Shown here: in pieces, positions 13,157-24,690 of the stretch
Layout of the letters: each line of letters starts with the position of its first letter
Position numbering within the stretch: position 1 is the first letter of the stretch
Origin: Symsagittifera roscoffensis
Lineage: Eukaryota > Xenacoelomorpha > Acoela > Convolutidae
Length of the DNA stretch: 64,000 nucleotides
Assembly: GCF_963678635.1 (NCBI RefSeq)
Contig: NC_087069.1
Span: forward strand, 41,625,883 to 41,689,882
Direction: 5' to 3'
Translations under genes and position numbers: made by a program
Notes under the pieces: generated by a model
Seen by the model: only the letters and a program-made list of their open reading frames with translations
What the model was told of the DNA's origin: nothing
Database searches by the model: none

Positions 13157-14770
13157 GTGTAATCTTGTAAAAAAAATAAGTCAAAAAACAAATGAATATC
13201 TACAATGTTTTCTTCATCTTTTGTTATCCAATATTTAGTAATAAATAGAAAGCTTAAACTTTTTTAGAAAATTTTTTTTTAATAACAACGATTAGAGCAT
13301 TGTACAATAAAAAAAACAACTATCTGTTCTGATTTGTTCTTATAGCTGAATTATGCAAAATGATTTGTCCGTACTTTTTTTGTGATAAGTGAGTGTAACC
13401 TGCTTTGAAGTATGTATTACTAATTAAACTCTGCTTCAAAAAGCCTTAAAATTTCCCATAAACTTACCAACACTTCTTATGGTGCAATTTATTGCAAAAA
13501 AGTGAACATAAAAATTATTTTAAAAAGAAGAATCTTTAGCTAGATTTGATGGATAAACTGATTGTTTTAGAAACTGAATCATAAAAAATGAGCGTCTCAT
13601 TCTGCAAACTTTAAAAGGAATGAATTGATTGAAAAAATGTTCTGACTAAACAGTTTGAAAAGGTCCAATTAGGGGTGTTTTTCAGTAAGAGGTTCCTGTT
13701 TTTTTTTTTCAGCTAATCCAGTTTTCTTGGGTTTTTGGGTGCATTTTGTCATTACTTAATAAGAAAATTTATACAATTTTGACCGCTCAATTTTTGAAGC
13801 TATGGTTGAATTGTCATATCTTTTTTTCGCTATGTGATCAATTGCCTTTCTTGGCTAAGTTACCAATTGCCTTCCTCGATGAAAGGGATTCGACCCCCTG
13901 CCAACCCAAAGGGTCCCCCAATAGTGGAAATCAGTAGCGGATTTAGGGAGAGGGAGACGAAACTACCCCCCCTCAGGTATTCGACCCCCTGCCGACCAAA
14001 AGGGTCCCCCTTTATACTTTTTTGAGATATCCATTTTTGGCCGACTGACCTTAAATCTTTCTAAAGGCGCCATTGGCGCATATCTATGCTAATTTGAGAA
14101 GGGAGCGCGCGCCGAAAAAAAACCCGATTATGCCTTTTTGTCCTGTTTTCTCACAAATTTGCCTCCGGCGCAGAGAATTTTGTCAAATTAGGGTCATTAT
14201 AGTGTTTTGGAAGAGCTCAGAAAATCAATTTGGTCGACCAAAAAAAAAGGTCGACATAATATTCAAAACTTTTTTGAAAATCCGCCCCCCCCTCTGTCGA
14301 AAAATTCCTCGATCCGCGCTGCTTTGGAAATGGAAATCATGTTTATGGTTCAATGAAAGAAGGGACTCCGCATTTATTTAGAGCGCCTGGCGTTTATATA
14401 TTTTTTTTCAATTAAAAAATTTATTGTTCATGTACAAATTGGTTTTTTTCCTGGTTTCCTTATTTTCCAGTTCAGTTCTTTTTCATTTGCAAATTTAAGA
14501 AATTTTTCTCTTAGTAGAGGGAAAAGATATTTTTCTATTGAGAACTTTGTCCAATTTAAATAAGTTGTTGAACCACAAAAATTTTTGACATCCCTCGAAA
14601 TCTAGGACCATGAACATTTTTTGTGAACTTTTTTTCTTAAACAATAAGAATTGATTAATTAACAAGCAAAGGTATCAAAATTCAATGCAATTTATATTGT
14701 GATGTGGTTATAAATTAATGGTATATTCAAGGGCGAAGTTGACAACTTGATTCGTATTTTTTTTTTTCAG
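13157..14770. other. Putative intron containing a dispersed repeat
   Basis: This sequence lies between the two candidate exons of the cysteine-rich gene. It is AT-rich with no convincing conserved coding segment. Its second half (about 13,880-14,340) is a copy of the GGCGCC-containing dispersed repeat described separately. It ends in a long T tract and CAG, a good 3' splice site. Confidence 0.45.
13880..14340 (+). mobile_element. Dispersed GGCGCC repeat, copy at 14 kb
   Basis: The segment has the landmarks of a family seen at least five times in the window: CGACCCCCTGCCGACC at one end, GAGATATCCATTTTTGGCCG, then GGCGCCATTGGCGC, then GGGAGCGCGCGCC, and finally TTCAAAAC...TTTTTTGAAAATCCGCC and CTCGATCCGCGCT at the other end. 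Frames here are short and frame-shifted between copies. It is most likely a non-autonomous DNA transposon or another short interspersed element. The 13,880-13,960 part repeats the first end, suggesting a nested partial copy. Confidence 0.6.
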
Positions 14771-14900
14771 TTCAGAACCAGTAAACTACGATCGTTGCGT
14801 GTCATGTTCGGAGCAGGCAGATAGCGAACAGATAACGGATCCGAATATCGAAACAGGACTTTGCATTCCAGGCATGCCATGCCCTCCAGTTAGGCGGTAG
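14771..14900 (+). CDS. Putative last exon of a secreted cysteine-rich protein
   Basis: The exon follows a strong acceptor, an 11-base T tract and CAG. One base completes a split codon and then 42 codons run to TAG at 14,898. The peptide has four cysteines in the pattern CVSC...LC...PC and a proline-rich, basic end (PGMPCPPVRR). Its base composition is richer in G+C than the flanks, as expected of coding sequence here. Phase agrees with the leader exon at 13,020-13,156. A second AG five bases downstream could give an alternative acceptor. No known domain is recognised. Confidence 0.5.
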
Positions 14901-15240
14901 GAGGGCCAATTACTCTGGCTCATTGATCATCTGGGTATAAATAATCAGGGGTGTTAACTCAAAGTAGGAAAATATTGGGTAAGAAGATTTAGGAAAGCTT
15001 TCAAGTGAATTTTGCAAAGAAAAAGAAACGCAGTTAAAAAAAGGGTGAGAGATTGTTAAGTAGATCCAATTTATCTTATCGAATGCTTGTCAATTACCAA
15101 AAGCGCTTCATCAAAAACTGGTCAAGATTTTTGTGAGGGGGTTTTCATTGTCTGCTGCCGTAAAAGATTGCCAAAAAAGGAGGATTCAACGAAGTGAGTA
15201 TTTCAAGTTCATAAGAAAGAAAATTGGATGAAAAACTATA
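14901..15240. other. 3' flank of the cysteine-rich gene, nothing else seen
   Basis: AT-rich sequence after the stop codon. No AATAAA hexamer is clear close to the stop; AATAAT at about 14,940 is a weak candidate. No open frame or repeat is recognised. Confidence 0.4.
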
Positions 15241-15244
15241 TCCG

Positions 15245-15515
15245 GTCCTGCCGACCCCCTGCCGACCCAAAGGGTTCCCTTTTTTACTATTGTGAGATAT
15301 CCACCTTCGGTTGAAACATCTTAAATTTTTTCTAAAGGCGCCTTTGGCGCCAATACACTAATTTTGAGGAGGGAGCGCGCGCCAAAAAAATGCCATTTTC
15401 GGTCGAAAATTTCCAAAAAAAAGTATAAAAACGCCTCTTTTTTGGCCTGTGTTTTGGAAATCTTTGGCCTGCAACCCCACCCCCATTTGAGAAATTCCTA
15501 GATCTGCACCAGATG
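15245..15515 (+). mobile_element. Dispersed GGCGCC repeat, copy at 15.3 kb
   Basis: Shares CGACCCCCTGCCGACCCAAAG, GAGATATCCACCTTCGG, GGCGCCTTTGGCGCC and GGGAGCGCGCGCC with the copy at 14 kb, in the same order and orientation, but is shorter in the right half. GGCGCCTTTGGCGCC is a short perfect-arm palindrome. Confidence 0.65.
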
Positions 15516-18500
15516 TTATAAGCCGGATGGTTCATGAATCAGCACACTTATAGTGAAATAAAGCAAAGTAGAGACACAGCGAGACGAGGGGGCTTGAAAA
15601 AACGACGGGAACACAAAAACTGGAGAGGAAGAGGAGAAAGCGACGATGAAAAAATATATAATCAACTGAATTACAACAAAAACAAAAAATGAGAACCGCG
15701 CAAATCTGAGAAAAAGTTCACTTCAACTTCATAAGAACAAAAGCCATACAGCTAACAATACCCTATTGCGTAAGGTCAGGTTGAAAATCATGATTGTATT
15801 TCTGAAGCAAAGATATTATTCAAGTTAATGTGTGATTGAATGAATATGTGCGTTCAATAATTCAAATTTTCAACAGTTAGTCTTTTTAGTTGAGTGTATC
15901 AATGATAAACATGTTTCTGTGTTTGTGTCTCTGATTCAATACAGGTGATTTTTTATTCACTACCCGCACCGGAGTTTCATGGATAGGTTTTCATTCTAAG
16001 TGGGAAATGTTATCCAATTTTTTCTAAAAACCTTTTTTATTGCAATGGTAAAAATATCGTATCAAAAATTTTCTGAAGAAAAATATCATATGAATACTTA
16101 TCAAAAACTGATTTGCTTGATCTCTATTGGAAACCTTGCAATAGTCGAGGAGTCTTACTCATGTTCTCCTCGAATATCATGCTTATTGTCGAGGAGGTGT
16201 AATCGTTGGAGGGAAGGGGTTGGGAGCTTCAAACTTGACATGCAGGTCTAAATTGGACAAACTAGTTTAAATCTGACCCAGTAAAGCGAGTGAGTAAGCT
16301 TTGATAGATATGATTTGGTTGCTTACGCTATAAAAAAAACTAAATTTTACCAAAAAAAAGGTTATTGAGGCTACACATAGCAGTTCCTGGCACCCTGAAT
16401 TCAAAAATTCAAAAAATATGTTTTACGACCACTTCTTGAACAGAGGAAGGAAGAATTTTTAGATTCACATGGTCTCTGCTATTCAGATAGCCAAAAACTT
16501 TAGAACAACTTGATAGTGCGAAAAATATCGCGCGTTAATTGTCCCAAATTCGCCAAAATTGCCATCTTTAAACACCCGTAACTTTACGTAAAAAGATCCC
16601 AGGTGAAATATCTTTTCAAATCTGAGCTTAGACAACAATACCTTTCGAATGATAAAAGAAAGTTCCGTCGAAAATGGCTAGTTAAAAAGTCGAAATTTGT
16701 CTGCAGAAAAAAACCCACCCCGATCACAAATATTCCGTTACTTTCGTATCGAAAGTCGGAACAATAAACTTTTTTCAAGTGAGGTTGGCCCTTATGATTT
16801 TCTATAACTCCTTGTTCACTGACTTTGCTGACTCTCAACGGACACTGAAAGCTATATTGCAGCCTTTTCTATTTATTAGCAGAAATTGATTTAACAAAAC
16901 TTGGTTTTAGAGTAAAATCATTTGTTGAAATTGTTCAAAATTTCGGCAAAGTACTAAACAACGTTCGTGAGATTATTGGAAAACAAATGCCAAAAATTAA
17001 CACAATAAAATGATTAAAATCGCAGTGTCTCTAATGTCATTCTAAGTGTTGTATTGAACAAAATTATATTCAATTTTCTTCTTCGTATCAATTAAACTGC
17101 AAGTTTTGACGAATGAAAATTACATTATGTTGCAGTTTTTTCATTCTATGGATGTTTTTGTCTTGCTTTAAAATGTACAAAATTTATTTCCCTCATTTCA
17201 CAATTTAGCTATTTGAAAATTTTGGAAAAAAATACTAACACACTCGCTATTGTGCTCAGCTCTTAAACTTTTAGTTTTTTGTGAAACTTTGAACGAATCT
17301 TTTGTTTCTTCTAATTCTACAAACGTCATCATTTTTTGGGTAAAACAAATAGCTGGTTTAGTTTGTTGTTTTTAAGAAAATAGACCACTTTGACAGAGCG
17401 ATTGAAAGAAAATCTTGAAGTTTTTATTTCACAAAATTTTTAACAAATGTATCATGTTAGTACACATTGAAAACAATTTGTGTGTTTTTCGGGTTGCTTT
17501 GATATCCGAAAGGCAGAAGAACCTGTCTCAAGGCTTTAAATCCTGAGCTTCATTTTTTTCTGAGATCAAAATCAATTTGTTAGCATTCATCCAAATTTTG
17601 ATTTAGACAAATATTTCTTTTTTACTGTTTAATTTGCCGATTTAAGCAAAAAATACGATTTCTTTGTTTTAACCTTGTTTAATCTAGATCAAATTTTGAT
17701 AAAATTGAAAATTTTGTATCATAAAAATTAAGTTTTAGATTCGGTCAATTGAATAGAAAAATAGCCCGTCAATTGTTTTGTTTATTTTGTTTTTCAATCC
17801 ATTTAAATTTTTGAAAACACAATTGTCAGAAGAAGACTTTCATCAAAATTGTTTGCTGTGTTCTCACTTAAAAAAATTTTGAAGGTTCAATTTCGCATGC
17901 AAGCAATGGTTCATTTGTTGCAAAAAAATTGAAATTTTTAAGATCTGCATTTGACTGAGTGTTGACTTTTTGTGGCTCTTAACGAAGCTTATGACTTTTT
18001 GATATCTTGTTTTTTTTTGTTCCAGTATTCGTGTTCTCAAAAAATTATTTTTTCAAGAAATCGTTTTTCGTTTTTTCAAAACTAATTTTTTGTCTGCTAT
18101 TTCAAGTGATCAGTATTCTGTTTTTTTTGTGATTTTTAAAATTCTTTTTGCGCGTTTATTATTTTAATCCATTTCCTTCTTTTTTGCCGGCCAAAATCTG
18201 CGGAAAATCAAAATTTTTGAGCGATCATTTTATTCCCTTCATTAACAGTCAAGAACTGAAACTGTTATTTCATATTTCCAAAAACATGTGATTTTTTAAT
18301 TAAAACACAACAGTGATAAATGACTTCATGTTTAAAAATCGCAAAACTGAATGACTTGTGATCGATTGTTTCCTGATTCTTTTTTGATTTCGAAGTCAGA
18401 AACAGCAGTTGTAATTGCTCAAAAGTTTCATTTTTGTTTCAAGTGAACTAGTGCCGTTGTAAAAATAGAAACGTACAAAAGAAGAAATTTCACTATTTCT

Positions 18501-19187
18501 AATATAAAAAAGATATTTTGGTAGGAAGTCGATATACCTCTGGAATCTTGTTTTGATGAGTTTTTTAGATAATCATACTTATTCGAACAAGCAAATAAAT
18601 TTGAAAATTTTATTTCAAACTGTTAAAGCTTCACTAACAGATATTTTCATAATTTTTCAAAGTTTTGTTTTGTGTCTCGTTTAACACTGGTCTTAGGTTC
18701 TTACACTTGTTCAAAGAAACTTGTCTTATAATCAGTTATCCACAAATGTTTTCAAAAAATGTTTCGTGGAGCTTCTACATATGGATCATAACCTTGGTTC
18801 CACAAACCATCCTTTTTTGTTGGTTTTCAAGCTCAACTCTTCTACTATCAAGGCTTTTGCTTCTTCAAAACTGAGAAACAATGAGAACTGTTCACCTCGG
18901 CATAGTTAAGTGTGGCATTAGAAGACGTAATCGTACTCCGTTGTTATATTGTCGTAACCCATTATCATTTTCAAATTTTAGTATCAAAATAAAGTTGAGC
19001 TCTGTTTTGCAATAAGTTCAAGACTCTATTGCATAGACAAAAACTAAGAATTGTTTGACCTGATCTGTAACAAGTCATCGTAAATCAGCTTACTTCTTCT
19101 CTTCAATTTTATGTAAGGTTATCTAGGGCAACTTCTAGAAGAGTCTTCGTTTCGTGATTTGCACCTGTGTGATTTGTGTTTATTCAT
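15516..19187. other. Gene-poor AT-rich region
   Basis: No supported gene. Open frames are short and low in complexity. Points of note are a small hairpin at 16,145-16,173 and a stretch at about 16,395-16,840 whose composition (for example CGTAACTTTACGTAAAAAGATCCC, split here across 16,577-16,600) is unlike the flanks and may be an old transposon fragment. The rest resembles long intron or intergenic sequence. Confidence 0.5.
16145..16196. repeat. Short inverted repeat with third arm
   Basis: TCGAGGAG at 16,145-16,152 is followed by its complement CTCCTCGA at 16,166-16,173 and then by another TCGAGGAG at 16,189-16,196, so either of two hairpins could form. It lies in otherwise featureless sequence. 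No function is assigned. Confidence 0.5.
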
Positions 19188-19391
19188 CATTACGAGGCCA
19201 AATTGTGCACGGGATAGTCACTCACTTTTGTGTCTAGATATTCCTGGATTGCACATAAAAGTTTTTAAACATATGTTAATTTTTTGTCGGAACGATCAAA
19301 GGAAATGAAAGAACATAAGAAGAACAAAGTGAGCGACTTTGTTGAAGAATCCCCCTACAGTTCACAAAATACACAATTTGGCCTCGTAATG
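19188..19391. mobile_element. MITE-like element with CATTACGAGGCC termini, copy 1
   Basis: The segment starts with CATTACGAGGCCAAATTGTG and ends with the near-complement CACAATTTGGCCTCGTAATG, giving terminal inverted repeats of about 20 bp in a 204 bp element with no coding capacity. The same termini bound a longer element at 30,249-30,765. The target duplication is uncertain (ATTCAT or TTCAT occurs next to both ends). It is probably a non-autonomous DNA transposon. The 87-codon + strand frame that starts at 19,284 runs through the right terminus and is therefore not called. Confidence 0.7.
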
Positions 19392-19924
19392 GTTCATTTT
19401 GTCCATTTGCTTTCCTTTCCCGAAAACTTCGTCGTTGTATGGCAATATTTTTTGTTGCCAGTATTTCTCATTTACGCTTTTTTCCAGTTCTTCAGTTCGG
19501 CTGACGATTTCTTTTGTCTCAGATTTTCTCTAAGGGACTGTAATTGATTCGAGTTCAACTCAATTGATTTCATGATCCAGTCAACCTTGTTCCCGTTACC
19601 CTTTGGTCGTTGAAATAACCAAAAACTTCAAGAAACAGCTAGAAAAACATTCAAGACAAAAAGATTCCCTACACTATCGAAAACAAAGTTCTGTACATTA
19701 TTTAAAAAAATTCAGTACATTATTATGATAGAATCCAACAAACCATTGATAAATCTGATAAGAATGCTAGTATTGACATTATGTTTACTTCTATTCATCC
19801 TCATAGATAGTTCTGTATATGGCGTGCTTGTTCAAAATAAACATCTCTCTTTTCCTCAATAACTGAATTTGAAAAAAGTATTTTCCTAGTTGAGTCAAAT
19901 TGTTCCCCAGAATAAGCATTAAAC
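19392..19924. other. Spacer, nothing recognised
   Basis: AT-rich sequence between the MITE-like element and the next dispersed repeat. No gene or structured element is seen. Confidence 0.4.
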
Positions 19925-20260
19925 CAGAGGCGGATCTAAGAATTTCTCGAGGGGTCGGATTTTCAAAAAAATTTTAAAACTCCTGTCGACATTTTTTTGG
20001 TTGATTAATTCGATTTTCGGAGCGCCCACAAAGCACCAAAAAGACCCTAATTCGGCCAGATTTTTTTGCGAACTATTAAAAAAAAGGCAAAAAGAGGCGC
20101 TTTTAGGCACTTTTTGGAAGATTTTGACCAAAAAACGCGTTCAGAAAAGTCGCCTTCAGTAAGTTTTTCTGTCAGCCAAAAATGCTTCTCTCAAAATAGT
20201 ACAAAGAAGGGACACTTTGGGTTGAGAGGGTGTCGAATCACTGAGGGAAAAAAGAAGCAA
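19925..20260 (-). mobile_element. Dispersed GGCGCC repeat, reverse-oriented copy
   Basis: This is the same family as at 14.0 kb but inverted: it begins with GGCGGATCTAAG and TCGGATTTTCAAAAAA, continues through GTCGACATTTTTTTGG, and ends near GGTGTCGAATC. The phrase GGCACTTTTTGGAAGATTTTG is shared with the copy at 33.1 kb. The two overlapping frames here (19,919-20,131 minus and 20,066-20,443 plus) reflect the repeat, not a gene. Confidence 0.55.
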
Positions 20261-20374
20261 TCACCCTCTCCCACTAAATCCACCCTTGGATTGAATCATC
20301 TTCATTTTTATTTCAATTTGGGCAGTACGATGAGTTGTATTTACAGAGAACATTTTCCGTGCTCCATTTTTATT

Positions 20375-20379
20375 CCGTT
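20375..20379. repeat. Target site duplication of element 1, left
   Basis: CCGTT directly precedes the TGTCAT start of the 5' LTR and is repeated at 27,214-27,218 after the 3' LTR. A 5 bp duplication is usual for Ty3/gypsy integrases. Confidence 0.85.
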
Positions 20380-20636
20380 TGTCATCCGGCATGGATTGAT
20401 AAAACTCCACACAAAACCTCTTATGTGTTTATACATTATTTAGGTTATTTAACCTTGATATGCATTTGTCGGTTGACCTTAATAGTGAGGAAGAGGATGG
20501 CGGCTAAAGTGAACTACAGTTCAGAAAGAGAATTAACGTTGCCATTAAAAAGTTGTTTTAACTTCTCTCTTTCAAGACCAGCATTATCATTCCATACGGA
20601 TTCAAGAATTAACGAATCATACCTTGAGTTATGACA
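20380..20636 (+). repeat. 5' LTR of element 1
   Basis: Starts TGTCATCC and ends TTATGACA, so it has the TG...CA ends inside a 6 bp inverted repeat TGTCAT/ATGACA. It matches the 3' LTR throughout (CTTGATA...GCATTTGTCGGTTGACC, GGCGGCTAAAGT, ACGGATTCAAGAATTAACG) with roughly 85-90% identity by eye. The sequence just inside (TAATACAACCGG) does not begin with TGG, so no standard tRNA primer site is evident. Confidence 0.93.
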
Positions 20637-20639
20637 TAA

Positions 20640-21830
20640 TACAACCGGCAGGATTTTGGAAAAACCCGCTAAGCATAAACCCGTTTTGGGAAAGGGTATC
20701 AGCCGAACCACCACTGGAGTGGACCAAATGGGCGGCAATACTAGAGATGGCAGTATTCGCGAAAGATGGCAACGATATCCGAAATTTAGTACGAGCAAAA
20801 CCACCACTAGTTGAACAAACAGAACCAATATCCGAGGTTGAAATAGAAGGCGCAAAAAAAGAATCGAGACGTCCGAAATCAAGAAAAACGAGTGGGCTCC
20901 GAAAACCACGTTTTTGAAGCTCGCGAAGAAGGAGTTCCGTGCAACTCATTCCGGTGGGACGAAGCGGACGCAAAAGTGCGTAGCTACTGTTTTCTGTGTC
21001 TCGGCGCCGAAAGACAGAGACACATGCAACAGAAAATACCTAATCTGCAGCTACATACAATAGCTACACAACAATTCATGACAACATTGGGAGACATCTT
21101 CGTAACTACGCGCATAATAGCTTTTGAGAGGTACAACTTTATCTGTAGAAAACAAGAAAGCAAAAAATTTAGAACAATTCCATGCAGATCTAATAGAACT
21201 GGCCTCACGGGCTGACTGCGGCGACCGGGAAGATGAGTGGGTTAGAGATATGTTCACCGCTCAAACTAACAAAGAAAAGATTGCAGAAGAATTGCTGGCA
21301 CAAACACGTAGCCCACAGGATGCATACGAATATGCGATACGGCTAGCAAAAGGAAGAGATCACGGTCGTACTAAGAAAACAAACCCGTTCGGAATACAAA
21401 CAACGACCACAAAACAAGAGCCGGTACACTACTTAAATACACGTGGCAGATACAATCAACAAAAAAAAAGGGAGGCCCTGGCGGTTCTTGCGGCCGACCG
21501 TACTCACGTGGAACTCAAAACACAATGGGACAACAACAACGGAACACAAACTCAAGACATTGTTATATCCACCTAAAATCATGTCCAGCAAAAAACAAAA
21601 GTTGCTCGAAATATGCCAAACGCGGGCACTTCGCGAAAGTTTGCCATTCCACGAATCTTAACTTCTTGGGAAACCCAAACGACGAACAACAAGAGGAAGT
21701 AGAAACAGCAAGCACGGAGACTGACAATGACCCCATCGCATTGGCCGAGTTCACTACAAAGAACAAAGAACAAAGAATGGTTGGGAAGACTATCAAACAG
21801 ACAAACTTTCGGTGATGGCAATCGCGGAAT
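20640..21830 (+). pseudogene. gag remnant of element 1
   Basis: Coding resemblance is spread over several frames (about 20,624-20,917, then 21,124-21,576, then 21,525-21,815), so the gene is frame-shifted at least twice. The middle part has the look of a gag C-terminal capsid region: an acidic/alpha-helical stretch (ADCGDREDEWVRDMF, QTRSPQDAYEYAIRLAKG). It is followed by a basic linker and a zinc knuckle at 21,603-21,644. The knuckle reads CSKYAKRGHFAKVC; the second cysteine of the CCHC motif has become tyrosine. Gag would form the particle core and bind RNA. Confidence 0.8.
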
Positions 21831-21892
21831 AGTTTGAAATCAAAAGCACAAAAACACTATCGGAAGACGATCTTAATGGACATATTGTTAAA

Positions 21893-22249
21893 TTGAGAAC
21901 AAACACAATGGAACTATTCGCTATTACCGATGAGGGCAGCCCAGTGTCCTTTCTCAGCGAGAAAACTGCACAACGAATACAACATAACAACGAAACAGCA
22001 GTTTTTAGAAATATCCCACCGCAGGACACAGCTAGGAATCTAGCATGCTATAATAGCGAGTCAATACATCCAGAAGGAAGACTAATAATAACAATTGAGT
22101 CGGGAGGATGGAAAATCCAGGCGGCTCCATTCATTATAGTGGACGACCAGGCAAATATCATATTACGAAATCTGCTACCACGCATAGGTATTAGATTGAT
22201 TCAGGAAAAGCAAACTTACAGGCTACTTAACGTACAAGAAAGAGAATAG
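21893..22249 (+). pseudogene. Aspartic protease remnant of element 1
   Basis: The open segment aligns with retrotransposon retropepsins: an active-site region reading DEGSPVSFLS and a C-terminal IILRNLLPRIGI that resembles the usual I-L-G-x-D/N-L-L motif before the pol junction. The family has DTG or DSG at the active site; here the middle residue is E, which should abolish activity. A stop follows at 22,247. The role in an intact element is cleavage of the gag-pol polyprotein. Confidence 0.85.
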
Positions 22250-22254
22250 TCAAA

Positions 22255-23140
22255 CCCTGAGATTAAACAATGGGTCAAGGACAACTTCCAACAGCTATGC
22301 GTACGCATAGGAAAGGCAAAACACCATGCAATGAAAACACACTTCAACAAGGAAATCGAGCCAAAACAGCAAAAGAGCACACGTGTACCGATACACCTAC
22401 AAGAACGGGTTGAAGCGGAACTAAACAAATCGATGGACCAAAACTAGACAAATGGACGATCATCAAACTAGACAAATGTTCAGATGAACAATTCATCAGC
22501 CCAATATTTATAACAGTAAAAAAAGACCAAACAGTCAAACTGGCGCTAGATTCCAAAAAGATCAACAAATTCATTCATAAAAACAAATATCAAATGCCCA
22601 ACATAGCTCTACTCCTGGATAACATCGCTCAAATGGTGAAATCAGACAAGTCAAATCAGACATTATTCTCTACACTCGACTTACGATATGCATACTCACA
22701 AAACCCGTCGGACAAAATAACAAGAAAACAATGCGGTCTTACGGATATGCCAGCACAATTTCAGAAAGCAATCGATTTAACACTTACTAACTGCAGCAAT
22801 ACCTACGCGTACTTAGACGATATCTTAATCGTAACGAACGGAACAATAGAGACACACCACCAAAAACTCCAAACAGTCCTAACAAAACTAGACGAAAAGA
22901 TTCTCGCAGTTTCACTAGATAAAAGTAAGTTTGCATGCAAACAGGTTGAGTGTTTAGGTTTTAACATCAACAGTGAAGGAACTGAACCACTTTTAAAGAA
23001 AACTGAATCAATTCAGAAACTATCACCCCAAAACTTTCGAGCAACTAAAAAGCTTCATGTGTTTAATACATCACCTAACAAAGTATATACCGAATCTAGC
23101 AAAAACAGCGGCAGACCTACGGCCCATATTAAAAAACACT
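22255..23140 (+). pseudogene. Reverse transcriptase remnant of element 1
   Basis: RT motifs are visible in pieces: fingers region LALDSKKINKFI, TLDLRYAY (first catalytic Asp, palm block A), GLTDMPAQFQKAID (block B), and YLDDIL at 22,810 (catalytic YxDD). The reading frame from 22,594 to 23,142 carries the palm, but about 25-35 residues normally present between block A and the GLTDMP motif are missing, an in-frame internal deletion. Upstream stops (for example TAG at 22,446) break the finger domain. Confidence 0.92.
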
Positions 23141-23617
23141 GAGAAAAACAGACCACTCAACTGGTTACCAGGGCACAACATAGCTTTCAAAAACATCCTA
23201 CAATTAGAAGCTAAAACAACACAAAATAAACATTTTGACCATTATTTAGAAATTCGCATCGTCTGCGATGCATCTAATGGAGGACTAGGGGCAGCATTAG
23301 AACAACACTCATTAGAACAACAAGGTTGGGTGGCTATAGCATACGCGTCACGTTTTTTAAATGCCCTCGAGGAAAAACATTCCCTCATTGAACTAGAATT
23401 TTTAGGGGTCCTATGGGCAATCGAATGCTTCAAATACTATTTTTGCGGCAAACATTTTACCGTCATCACCGACCACCAAGCTTTAATCAGCGCTTTAAAC
23501 GCAAGCGAACAATCAAAAAGTAGCGAAAGTAGACTGACCCGCTGGATCGACAGAATAATACCATTTCCCTTCCACATTAAGCACCTCGCTGGGAATAAAA
23601 TGGGACTAATAGATTAA
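23057..23617 (+). pseudogene. RNase H remnant of element 1
   Basis: The frame carries the gypsy-type RNase H: VCDASNGGLGAALEQ (first catalytic Asp), YASRFLNALEEKHSLIELEFLG with the conserved Glu, and TDHQAL with the third acidic residue. It ends with HIKHLAGNKMGLID and then a TAA where Tyr is expected, after which the usual SRNPVG sequence continues. It therefore overlaps the end of the RT in a shifted frame. Confidence 0.9.
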
Positions 23618-24690
23618 ATGTCACGGAATCCGGTTGGATTACCAATACCCCCAGTGAGTACGATGAGGAGTTTGTAGTAGCGTCAATCAACGCATTCAAA
23701 ACAACCTAGAGATGAGTGACAATGTCATCCTAAACAATCCGGCCAATCAAAATAGAGCATTATATGATCTGATCAAAAAGCGGGCAGAAAATAGAGGGTT
23801 ATTAGATACTAGTTGAAACGCTCATTTAACAACTAAGCATTCCAAACGTTCCACAAGCGGTACATTGCTACCCGAAAAACATTTTCAGACTAGCTCAAAA
23901 TCTGCTCACAACCAGCCAACTTTCTCTCATTCAAAAACTTCAAACTGCTGCAAAACTTCGATCAACGCGATCAAATTAAAACAACACGCAGAGATGAGCA
24001 GGAAAGAGACGAATAATTTCAAAGGTGGGTTCATCTCCCCAGAATTAAAGTCAAACGACCACGCGGCGGATCAGAAACTTCCTCAGATTGGCAAGGCACA
24101 TTCGACCGGGAGGTGGGCCTTTCGGACCGACGTGGCACAAGCGACCCCCAAACAAAGGCAGAAAAACTAAAACAGACCCAAAGTCACCTACAGCATCCAC
24201 TTTGACTGCGCCAGTTGCCGACGCAAGGAAGTTAATACCAAAAACAAAACAACCAAACTTCCCAAGAAAAATCTTCGGAGACAGTGAAAACAACAATAGA
24301 ACAGAAGAGCGCAATAACAGACACATAAGCCACCCAAACAGAAACGAACAAGTCAACTACAGCCACACAAACAGAAAACAACACAGGAACCGACAACCTA
24401 CAAGAAATATGGGTCAGCCGTGTGGACCCCAATGTATGCCTACAGGAAGAGAGAACACACATCGGGGAGGCGTCGACGATGACGATTTCATCACAACTAG
24501 AGGTAGAGGCCAGTCACCACGAAACAATGGAAGGAATGGTCGCAACAGTGGAGAAAGCCACAGAGACGGAAGAAGACACGCCATTATTCCGTCGAAGACT
24601 CCAGCGAGTACTGGGGTCAGTTTAATCGCCGCGGCCACCAAGAAAGAGAGCGGCCAAGAAACGATACTGTGATTCCATAAAAACCTCCAA
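23618..24690 (+). pseudogene. Linker between RNase H and integrase in element 1
   Basis: A 1 kb region separates the SRNPVG end of RNase H from the integrase. It first continues with a recognisable extension (EEFVVASINAF, LYDLIKKRAENRGLLDT) and then becomes a basic, Asn/Arg/Gly-rich, low-complexity stretch (frame 24,088-24,672) with no conserved domain that I recognise. Related gypsy lineages have such linkers, so this probably belongs to pol rather than being an independent gene. Confidence 0.6.

Noticed and set aside
19284..19547. 87-codon + strand frame starting in a charged segment
   Set aside because: Its middle is the terminal inverted repeat of the MITE at 19,188-19,391 and it has no ATG at the indicated start.
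20335..20634. 99-codon + strand frame
   Set aside because: It runs through the 5' LTR of element 1 and has no counterpart in the 3' LTR frame.
20514..20973. Overlapping minus-strand frames of 131 and 114 codons
   Set aside because: They are antisense to the LTR end and gag start of element 1, which is established on the + strand by LTRs and ordered pol motifs.
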